From a bacterium (lineage in GTDB: Bacteria; Bacillota; Clostridia; Lachnospirales; Lachnospiraceae), in assembly GCA_030539495.1 (NCBI GenBank), contig JAUNRX010000001.1:1-64000 (forward strand): a stretch of 64,000 nt of DNA. The letters run 5' to 3'. The notes under the pieces are model-generated. The model did no database searches and was not told where the DNA came from. It saw nothing but the letters and a program-made list of their open reading frames with translations. Made by a program: the position numbers and the translations under genes. The first letter of the stretch is position 1. The number at the start of each line of letters is the position of its first letter. Shown here one piece after another: positions 9,720-16,398 of this stretch.

Positions 9720-9731
9720 GGGGGTAAGGTT

Positions 9732-10184
9732 ATGGTAAAGGGGAAGTTCTTAACTAGTAAGGATGATTTATCTGAAGTATTTCGAATCCGAAATGAAGTA
9801 TTTTGTAAAGAACAAGGAATAGCAAGTGAATTAGAGCATGATGCATTCGATAATGGGGCTATACATGTATTAATCAATGATCATGATTGTAATGTCGCAG
9901 TAGGCCGTTTAGTTCAAGAACAAGGTGAATATTCGATTGGAAGAGTCGCTGTAATAAAAGAAGAGCGAGGAAACTATTATGGAGACTTTGTTGTACGCAT
10001 GCTAGTAGATAAAGCATTTCGGTTAGGAGCAAAAGAAGTAAAAATCTTAGCCCAAAAAGATACCGTACCTTTTTATAAAAAGATTGGGTTTGCTGAAGCA
10101 GGTGAGGAATGTGTAAAAGTTAATATTCCTCATATCCCAATGACTATTAAGCAGACAATGATGTGTTCTCATTGTCAGAAATAA
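9732..10184 (+). CDS. GNAT family N-acetyltransferase (ElaA/YjcF-like)
   Basis: The 150-residue GNAT fold opens with FRIRNEVFCKEQGI, the start typical of the YjcF/ElaA-like subgroup. The acetyl-CoA-binding segment is near GRVAVIKEERGNYYG. The late GAKEVKILAQKDTVPFYKKIGF is the usual last strand-helix. The substrate is unknown. It starts 12 nt after rsmG behind AGGGGG, so it is probably the last gene of the mnmE operon. A terminator follows. Confidence 0.85.
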   Translation: MVKGKFLTSKDDLSEVFRIRNEVFCKEQGIASELEHDAFDNGAIHVLINDHDCNVAVGRLVQEQGEYSIGRVAVIKEERGNYYGDFVVRMLVDKAFRLGAKEVKILAQKDTVPFYKKIGFAEAGEECVKVNIPHIPMTIKQTMMCSHCQK

Positions 10185-10223
10185 AAAAAGGCTATCACTA
10201 TGAATAAGTGATAGCCTTTTTTT
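10183..10223. terminator. Bidirectional intrinsic terminator
   Basis: GGCTATCACT (10190-10199) pairs with AGTGATAGCC (10207-10216), flanked by A7 and T7. It can end both the rightward mnmE operon and the leftward hydrolase gene. Confidence 0.9.
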
Positions 10224-10230
10224 ATGAAAA

Positions 10231-10246
10231 TGTTTCATGTGAAACA
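10231..10246. promoter_or_regulatory. parS-like site (one mismatch)
   Basis: TGTTTCATGTGAAACA differs by one base from the ParB site TGTTNCACGTGAAACA. Flanking bases extend the dyad to AAATG...CATTT. It lies between a terminator and the hydrolase stop, about 4 kb from parB. Confidence 0.7.
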
Positions 10247-10269
10247 TTTCGTAATATCTTAAAGTATCT

Positions 10270-11241
10270 TTATAAGAACGTTAATAATTGTTTCGCACAT
10301 TCAGCTGGGTCTTCAATGTGTAGCATCTCTTTTGTATCAGAAATATAGGAAACAGAAATATCAGGATTATAGTACATATAGTCTGCAACTGTAGCCTGGA
10401 TATTAGAAACTTCAGATCCAGCAAGAATAAGGATAGGTTTATCAATATTCTGCAGAGCATGAATAATAGTTGTATTTGTATAGTGACATTTTATACTTGT
10501 GTAAATATATCTAGATGCAGAACCATCTGTATGGGCAGAGGTAAAGCATGCTTCTTTATAACGATGTACAGGACGATCTTTAGATAGAAAATGATTACGG
10601 AATTGTGTATTGATTACGCAATGTGTATTTCTTACATTATAAATAAAGGTTCCAATGATTGGTAAGTTAAAAAGCCATTGGAGCAGTTTATGTTTTTTCT
10701 TTGGATATTTCGCAAGCTCATTTAAGTCGGTTGGGTTAACTAAGATTAATTGTTCAATTTGTTCCGGATCAATATAACAAGTCATTATTCCAATGGAGCT
10801 GCTTCGGTTAGAAGTTAATACTGTAGTCTTACTACCAATTATATTCTTAATAAAGTCTGAGATTAGTTGTACATATAAAAAGTTGGTATATGTGATTTTT
10901 GGTTTATCAGAGAGACCACATCCTATTAAATCGATTGTATAGACAGTATTTGTATCAGATAGTTTTTTCTCTAACTCTTTGAATTCATAAGAAGAGGCGA
11001 TATTAGATAAATCATGGAGTAAAAGAATTGGCGATCCAGTCCCTTTTTTTGTATAGGAGACTTTGCCAAAACGCCAGTTATATGAAAGAGTAGTTCCTCT
11101 ATATAAATGTTCTCTTTTTGTACCTAATAAAAATATGAATTTATTAATACATTCCATAGTTAAAAGTGATAGTGCTATAATACCTGCAAATAACGATATT
11201 TTATGGGTTTTCTTTTCCAAAAAATCGTACCCCGCTTTCAT
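10270..11241 (-). CDS. Membrane-anchored alpha/beta-hydrolase-fold protein
   Basis: A 323-residue protein with an N-terminal TM segment (about 16-36) and a C-terminal alpha/beta-hydrolase domain. It shows the oxyanion-strand LLLHDLS, the motif YTIDLIGCGLSDKP and a C-terminal histidine in MLHIEDP that fits the catalytic His. The nucleophile elbow, usually GxSxG, reads SNRSSS (near residue 148), so the serine may be present but the elbow glycines are missing. Catalysis is therefore uncertain. The gene stands alone, convergent with the mnmE operon. The substrate is unknown. Confidence 0.7.
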   Translation of the reverse strand: MKAGYDFLEKKTHKISLFAGIIALSLLTMECINKFIFLLGTKREHLYRGTTLSYNWRFGKVSYTKKGTGSPILLLHDLSNIASSYEFKELEKKLSDTNTVYTIDLIGCGLSDKPKITYTNFLYVQLISDFIKNIIGSKTTVLTSNRSSSIGIMTCYIDPEQIEQLILVNPTDLNELAKYPKKKHKLLQWLFNLPIIGTFIYNVRNTHCVINTQFRNHFLSKDRPVHRYKEACFTSAHTDGSASRYIYTSIKCHYTNTTIIHALQNIDKPILILAGSEVSNIQATVADYMYYNPDISVSYISDTKEMLHIEDPAECAKQLLTFL

Positions 11242-11448
11242 AAGTATTTAATCATATCTATCTATATTATAAGGTAAATATTTCATACTTACAATTATTT
11301 TTTTCCATTTAAATAACAATCATTTGTGCGATAACCATTGTAGAATTAGCGTATTTAGTGTATGGTATAAATATATGTTATACTTTATAAGTATTTGTAG
11401 TTTTTAATAGAATATTCTTAAGCATAATAACAATAGGATGTGGAGTAT

Positions 11449-12531
11449 ATGAAATTAGAGGATAAGAGCAGCAGGAAAGAACAAAAGGGAATTAATGAAA
11501 TCTTAGACTGTATAATCAAAGAATATGTAGAGGAGTATTCACTTGATTTGGAGATAGAAAAGCACGGGGAAATTAATAATTGGAAGGAAACTTCAGAGTC
11601 CTTCTTGGTTCAAAATGATTCTAAAGAGGATCATAAACAAACTATGGGACACCAAAGAGTATCTAGAGAGGATGCAATTACGCGTGTAAATGCTATAAGA
11701 CAGGCACAGCAGATGATTGAACAGAATAAAAGAAATCAACAGTTATACACTTGTGAAAAGTATGAAAAAGTCCGATATTCTATATTAGATGTATTAGAGT
11801 TAGATCGCAAGCGTATTTCAAGAGATCTTCATGATTCAACAGTGCAAATATTAACGATGTTAGTGCATAAAGCTGAGCTATGTGAAAAGTTAATAGAAAT
11901 AGATACAATTAGAACCAAAATGGAATTACAAGTTATGTCTAATGTATTAAAAGATTCTATTTCGGAATTACGACAGACGATATTTAATTTACGTCCGATG
12001 TCTATGGATGATTTAGGTTTGATGGATTCCATAGAACGATATCTTCAAATATTAATTCAGAGTAGTGAAGTAGCATTTTTAATTGATGTAAATGATGAGG
12101 ATAAACTTGATATTGAACAGTTACTTACTCCCGTACAGAAATTATCATTATATCGAATACTTCAGGAGTGTTGTAGTAATATTTTAAAACATTCCAATGC
12201 AAATAAGGCATTGATTACATTGCAGGTGAAGCGTGATGAAATCGTACTTATGGTTGAGGACAATGGAAAGGGATTTAATAATCCAGTCGTTGTAAATAAA
12301 ATTAATGAAATTAATAATGACTCAACATTAGAACATGATCAATATTTTCAGGAATTATCTAAGGAAGTTGCTGAACGTACTGATTTTTCAGGATATGGAT
12401 TATCGATGTTACAAGAACGAGTATATTTATTGGATGGTAGATTACAGATTAATTCACAAGAAGACGGCTGTAGAATAACTGTTTCAATTCCAGTAATTAC
12501 TAAGGAGGAAGATTTAGATGAAACCGATTAA
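11449..12531 (+). CDS. Cytoplasmic sensor histidine kinase, DegS/NarX type
   Basis: About 360 residues with no TM segment. The N-terminal ~105 residues are charged and helical, of unknown sensing role. The HisKA_3 dimerisation helix reads DRKRISRDLHDSTVQ, with the phospho-accepting His near residue 128. The HATPase domain carries NILKHSNANKA and VEDNGKGF, and a late GYGLSMLQERV box. The track-longest start is GTG at 11440, but AGGATG/GGAG spacing favours ATG at 11449. The gene overlaps the response regulator by 14 nt. The layout resembles B. subtilis DegS-DegU, but the signal is not known. Confidence 0.88.
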   Translation: MKLEDKSSRKEQKGINEILDCIIKEYVEEYSLDLEIEKHGEINNWKETSESFLVQNDSKEDHKQTMGHQRVSREDAITRVNAIRQAQQMIEQNKRNQQLYTCEKYEKVRYSILDVLELDRKRISRDLHDSTVQILTMLVHKAELCEKLIEIDTIRTKMELQVMSNVLKDSISELRQTIFNLRPMSMDDLGLMDSIERYLQILIQSSEVAFLIDVNDEDKLDIEQLLTPVQKLSLYRILQECCSNILKHSNANKALITLQVKRDEIVLMVEDNGKGFNNPVVVNKINEINNDSTLEHDQYFQELSKEVAERTDFSGYGLSMLQERVYLLDGRLQINSQEDGCRITVSIPVITKEEDLDETD

Positions 12532-13162
12532 GATTATTATTGCAGATGATCACTGGATGGTTAGAGATGGTATTAAGCAATTGCTTGAATTAGATCAAGA
12601 ATTTAGTGTTGTAGCACAGGCAGGTTCTGCAGAGGAATGTGTAAAGGCAATTCAACTTGTTGAGGGACAAGTTTTATTATTAGATATTAATATGCCTGGC
12701 ACGAGTGGAATTGAAATTATTCCGGAGATTAAAAAAATTAATCCAAATATTAAAATCCTTATGCTTACGATTCATAATGAAGTAGAGTATTTAAATAAAG
12801 CATTTAGTTTAGGGGCTAATGGATATGCTTTAAAAGACTCTAATTCAGATATTTTAAAAAAGGCAATTAAAGCAGTAATTAATCAAGAGAAGTTTGTAGA
12901 TCCTACCGTATTACCATATTTATATTCAGATCGCGCAAAAATCTATGTAGATTCCAAATCATCCTTGTTGACAGATAGAGAAAATGAAGTACTTGTATTA
13001 TTGACACAAGGTTTATTTAATAAAGAAATCGGATATAAATTAGGAATTAGTGAGAAGACTGTAAAAAATCACGTATCTAATATTTTTAGAAAACTTGAAG
13101 TTTCAGATCGTACGCAAGCAGCAATTTATGCTGTAAAAAATAATATAGTAAGTTTAGATTAA
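12518..13162 (+). CDS. Response regulator, NarL/FixJ (DegU-like)
   Basis: The 214-residue protein has a receiver domain (about 5-120), with acidic pocket ADDH at 9-12, phospho-acceptor Asp near 56 (LLLDINMPG), Thr in LMLTIHN and a lysine in YALKDS. The C-terminal LuxR-type HTH runs from LLTDRENEVLVLL to KTVKNHVSNIFRKLEV. It is translationally coupled to the kinase upstream by overlap. A hairpin containing a parS site ends the operon. Targets are not predictable. Confidence 0.93.
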   Translation: MKPIKIIIADDHWMVRDGIKQLLELDQEFSVVAQAGSAEECVKAIQLVEGQVLLLDINMPGTSGIEIIPEIKKINPNIKILMLTIHNEVEYLNKAFSLGANGYALKDSNSDILKKAIKAVINQEKFVDPTVLPYLYSDRAKIYVDSKSSLLTDRENEVLVLLTQGLFNKEIGYKLGISEKTVKNHVSNIFRKLEVSDRTQAAIYAVKNNIVSLD

Positions 13163-13168
13163 GAAAAG

Positions 13169-13205
13169 TGATAGGATGTTTCACGTGAAACATGCTATCA
13201 TTTTT
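13169..13205 (+). terminator. Intrinsic terminator built around a parS palindrome
   Basis: TGATAG-G-ATGTTTCAC (13169-13184) pairs with GTGAAACAT-G-CTATCA (13185-13200), with a single G-G mismatch, and TTTTT follows at 13201-13205. Flanking A residues at 13164-13167 can pair with the T-run. It starts 7 nt after the response-regulator stop codon. Because the dyad has no unpaired centre, the RNA loop must open the central bases. Confidence 0.8.
13177..13192. promoter_or_regulatory. parS: parS site 1 (perfect palindrome)
   Basis: TGTTTCACGTGAAACA is an exact match to the ParB (Spo0J) recognition consensus TGTTNCACGTGAAACA. It lies inside the terminator stem described at 13169-13205, about 390 bp before parA. 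Confidence 0.93.
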
Positions 13206-13402
13206 AATTTACGCGAACAATGAGCCAAAGTGATACTAGTATTATCTTGTTAACTATCGCAATAACGAGAGAAACTCAAAGAGCGTATTTCTTCTTATTG
13301 TATAAGATCTATCATATAAGCACTTGATAGAAAGTATGCAAGTTACATAATAGAATAGTTTGATAGCACAAAGACATAATAAATAAGGAAATTGAAACAG
13401 CT

Positions 13403-13418
13403 TGTTTCACGTGAAACA
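13403..13418. promoter_or_regulatory. parS: parS site 2 (perfect palindrome)
   Basis: A second exact TGTTTCACGTGAAACA, 226 bp after the first and 162 bp before parA. Here the flanks do not extend the dyad into a terminator. Confidence 0.93.
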
Positions 13419-13580
13419 AATTTATATGCTTAAAATACTATAAATATAAAAAGAGGTGTAGATATACAAAAAATATAATGCTATAATTAAAAGAGCAAAA
13501 TGTAGGGATTGTCTACGTTTGGAACACAGTAATTAAAGTTAAAATACAATAAATATAAATAAAAAATAAAAGGTGATAAG

Positions 13581-14348
13581 ATGGGAAGAGTAATAGCAGT
13601 TGCAAATCAAAAAGGTGGAGTTGGTAAAACTACTACAGCTATTAATCTATCGGCAGCATTAGCAGAAGCTGGAAAGAAAGTATTAACGATTGATCTTGAT
13701 CCTCAAGGAAATACGTCCAGTGGTTTGGGAATTGATAAAAATTCTTTAAGAAGCACAGTATATGAATTAATGATCGGACAAGCTACATTATATGAAAGTA
13801 TTCAGAGAAATGTTCTTGAAAATTTATCTGTGTTACCTTCTAATGTAGAACTAGCAGGCGCTGAGATTGAATTAATAGGATTTGAAGAAAAAGAATTTAT
13901 ACTAAAAAACTATGTGGATATCATTCGTAATGATTATGATTTTATTATTATTGACTGTCCACCATCATTAAACACATTAACTGTTAATGCGATGACAACA
14001 GCAGATACAGTAATTGTGCCAATACAGTGTGAATATTATGCACTAGAAGGATTATCACAGTTAATACATACGATTAACTTGGTTAAGAAGAGATTAAATC
14101 CGAATCTAGAAATAGAAGGTGTCGTATTTACTATGTATGATGCAAGAACAAATTTATCTTTGCAAGTAGTTGAGAATGTAAAAGAAAATTTAAATCAGAA
14201 TATTTATAAAAGCATTATTCCTAGAAATGTTCGATTGGCAGAAGCACCTAGTCATGGTGTTCCAATCACAGAATATGATCCTCGTTCTACTGGAGCTGAA
14301 GGATATCGTTCATTAGCACAAGAAGTTATAGAAAGAGGGAATAAATAA
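13581..14348 (+). CDS. parA: Chromosome-partitioning ATPase ParA (Soj)
   Basis: Dynamic ATPase for origin segregation and, in Bacillus, control of DnaA. The 255 residues begin with the deviant Walker A box KGGVGKTT (11-18, with signature lysine), and include IDLDPQGNTSSG and the Walker B IIIDCPPSL. The C-terminal half shows the Soj pattern PRNVRLAEAPSHGVPI. The start has a moderate AAAGGTGAT. The stop shares one base with the parB start. Two perfect parS sites lie just upstream. Confidence 0.96.
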   Translation: MGRVIAVANQKGGVGKTTTAINLSAALAEAGKKVLTIDLDPQGNTSSGLGIDKNSLRSTVYELMIGQATLYESIQRNVLENLSVLPSNVELAGAEIELIGFEEKEFILKNYVDIIRNDYDFIIIDCPPSLNTLTVNAMTTADTVIVPIQCEYYALEGLSQLIHTINLVKKRLNPNLEIEGVVFTMYDARTNLSLQVVENVKENLNQNIYKSIIPRNVRLAEAPSHGVPITEYDPRSTGAEGYRSLAQEVIERGNK

Positions 14349-15259
14349 TGGCACCTAAAAGAGGACTTTCTAAGGGGTTAGGCAAAGGTTTAGATTCCAT
14401 GATCCCTGATAAAATTCAAGAAACAAAAGAGGTAGTTAAGGATTCCTTAGAGCAAAAGACGGAAACAATCGTTAACATTAATAAGATTGAGCCAAATAAG
14501 GGACAACCAAGAAAAATGTTTAATGAAGATGCGTTGATGGATTTAGCAGAATCAATTAAGCAATTTGGAATAATTCAGCCACTTATTGTACAAAAACATG
14601 AGAAATACTATTCAATTATTGCCGGAGAAAGACGTTGGAGAGCAGCTAAATTAGCTGGGATAAAAGAAGTACCTGTTGTAATTAAAGACTATACACCACA
14701 AGAGGTATTAGAAATTGCGTTAATAGAAAATATTCAGCGTGAAGATTTAAATCCAATTGAAGAAGCAATGGCTTATCAAAATCTTATTGCTGAGTTTAAA
14801 TTAAAACAAGATGAGCTTGCAGAACGTGTATCAAAGAGTCGTGCAGCGATTGCCAACTCTATGCGTTTATTAAAGTTGGACCGAAGAGTACAGCAAATGA
14901 TTATTGATGACATGATTACAAGTGGACATGCAAGAGCATTAATTTCAATAGAGGACACAGAGGAGCAATATAATATTGCAACACAAGTATTCGATTTAAA
15001 ATTAAGTGTACGTGAAACAGAAAAACTTGTGAAGAAACTTCTTGAAAGTAAAGATGTAACAAAAGAGAAGCCAAAACCAGCAATCAGTGAACAAGAAATT
15101 ATAATTCTAAAAAATATAGAGGATAATCTTAAAACCATTATTGGAAGTAAAGTTTCTATTACAAAGAAGCAGAAAAATAAGGGCAAGATTGAAATAGAAT
15201 ATTATTCAAGCGATGAACTGGAGCGTATTATTGAATTATTTCAAACGATACGTGCATAA
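14348..15259 (+). CDS. parB: Chromosome-partitioning protein ParB (Spo0J)
   Basis: CTP-dependent sliding clamp that loads at parS. The 303 residues show the usual GLSKGLGKGLDSMIP N-terminus (ParA-interacting), the ParB/Srx domain with GERRWRAAKLAG near residue 97, a helix-turn-helix near 150-180 (QDELAERVSKSRAAIANSMR) and a C-terminal dimerisation domain. The start overlaps the parA stop by one base (TAATG). Only one ParB family gene is visible in this window, and no Noc is next to it. Confidence 0.96.
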   Translation: MAPKRGLSKGLGKGLDSMIPDKIQETKEVVKDSLEQKTETIVNINKIEPNKGQPRKMFNEDALMDLAESIKQFGIIQPLIVQKHEKYYSIIAGERRWRAAKLAGIKEVPVVIKDYTPQEVLEIALIENIQREDLNPIEEAMAYQNLIAEFKLKQDELAERVSKSRAAIANSMRLLKLDRRVQQMIIDDMITSGHARALISIEDTEEQYNIATQVFDLKLSVRETEKLVKKLLESKDVTKEKPKPAISEQEIIILKNIEDNLKTIIGSKVSITKKQKNKGKIEIEYYSSDELERIIELFQTIRA

Positions 15260-15296
15260 GTACGAGATATAAAAAGAGAAGAAGGTAGGCAAATAA

Positions 15297-15812
15297 ATGA
15301 ACATATTTAAAAATCTGGGTATCAATACAGATTATGTGTTATTAGGTTTATTAGGTGTTGTATTTATATTATTTATTTTAGTGATTGTATTATTCATTAA
15401 GAATAGTAAGCTAAATAAGAGATACCGTGCTTTTATGCAGGGATCTGAAGCAAAAAGTTTAGAGGAAACAATCCAGACTCGTTTTGCAGAAGTAGATATG
15501 ATTAAAGAACTATTAAAGAAACATCAAGAGCATTTAGAGCAATTAGAAGAAACATTTAAAGTGACATATCAAAAGATGGGCATCGTGCGATATGATGCAT
15601 TTAAAGAAATGGGCGGTAAGCTTAGTTTTGCATTAGCTCTTTTAAATGATGATAATAGTGGTTTTATTATTAATTCTATGCATAGCAGCAGAGAAGGCTG
15701 CTATACGTATATAAAAGAAATTATTCATGGCGAGGCATTTGTTGTTCTTGCAGAGGAAGAACAACAAGCATTAGAGCAAGCAGTTAAATCAAAAGATTTA
15801 ATCCAAGAATAA
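15297..15812 (+). CDS. DUF4446 family membrane protein
   Basis: A 171-residue protein with one N-terminal TM (about 15-35), a coiled-coil-prone stretch (about 55-95, ETIQTRFAEVDMIKELLKKHQEHLEQLEE) shown here in part as KKHQEHLEQLEE, and a C-terminal domain with GIVRYDAFKEMGGKLSFALALL. This pattern matches DUF4446 proteins found next to parAB in Clostridia. The function is unknown. The conserved position suggests a membrane role tied to origin or cell-cycle processes, which is inference. It starts 37 nt after parB and is followed by a terminator. Confidence 0.85.
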   Translation: MNIFKNLGINTDYVLLGLLGVVFILFILVIVLFIKNSKLNKRYRAFMQGSEAKSLEETIQTRFAEVDMIKELLKKHQEHLEQLEETFKVTYQKMGIVRYDAFKEMGGKLSFALALLNDDNSGFIINSMHSSREGCYTYIKEIIHGEAFVVLAEEEQQALEQAVKSKDLIQE

Positions 15813-15820
15813 GATACAGA

Positions 15821-15858
15821 AAATAACTACAATCGTTATCGGTTGTAGTTATTTTTTT
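15821..15858 (+). terminator. Intrinsic terminator after the parAB operon
   Basis: AATAACTACAA and TTGTAGTTATT pair across a short loop, with T7 following at 15852-15858. Confidence 0.88.
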
Positions 15859-16267
15859 GTGTTATAATAAAAGTAACCTAAAGTACTGATGATTTTAATG
15901 TATCGTTGGTGTTTTGGGAGGTCCTTATTTTTAATTGAATACATAATTAGAATATTTTTACAGATTGTTAAAAAAATAGTATAAGTTAATGCTATTTTAT
16001 TTGAAATAATAAGAAAACTTTCCCAAATACTAGGCAAAAAAAACAAATAGATAATATAAAAAACAAAAGATAAATAAAAAATTAACAAAGTACAGAAAAA
16101 CAGAAAAAGAATTACTGGTAAAAATATATATAAAGTGTACATAATAAAATAGAAATAACAACAAAACCTATCACATTTTACAAAAAACAAAGGATTATAG
16201 GCTTGAAATTCTTAATAAATGACAAATAATTATGTTGAATGGTAGGGAAAAACATAATAGGTAGTTG
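15859..16267. other. AT-rich intergenic region before adhE
   Basis: About 400 bp of very AT-rich sequence, strongly A-biased on the plus strand near 16020-16190. Two low-complexity minus-strand reading frames here lack ribosome-binding sites and look like artefacts. No RNA gene or riboswitch was recognised. Confidence 0.5.
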
Positions 16268-16296
16268 TTGACAATTTAACATAAACATATTACAAT
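16268..16296 (+). promoter_or_regulatory. Sigma-A promoter of adhE
   Basis: TTGACA (16268-16273), a 17-bp spacer and TACAAT (16291-16296). The 5' leader to adhE would be about 95 nt. Confidence 0.85.
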
Positions 16297-16331
16297 ATAA
16301 ACAGTCGTAAGGACATAATTTATACAACTTA

Positions 16332-16349
16332 TTGTTAAATATTTAACAG
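16332..16349. promoter_or_regulatory. Rex-like redox operator
   Basis: TTGTTAAATATTTAACAG matches the Rex consensus TTGTTAANNNNTTAACAA at all but the last position. It sits about 30 bp downstream of the likely transcription start of adhE, where a bound repressor would block elongation. An outer TACAAC/GTTGTA extends the dyad. Rex is an NADH/NAD+-sensing repressor of fermentation genes in Firmicutes. The rex gene itself is not in the window. Confidence 0.8.
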
Positions 16350-16398
16350 TTGTATGGTGAATAATATATGTAATATTTAAAAATAGGAGGATAATGAA

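Larger units (their letters stand above)
13163..13580. other. Intergenic region carrying parS sites upstream of parA
   Basis: This 418-bp AT-rich gap holds a parS-containing terminator (13169-13205) and a second parS (13403-13418). It also has a 21-bp imperfect direct repeat around TTAAAATAC-ATAAATATAAA at about 13429 and 13539. A TATAAT near 13473 may serve parA, but no clear -35 is seen. No small ORF with a convincing ribosome-binding site was found. Confidence 0.6.
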
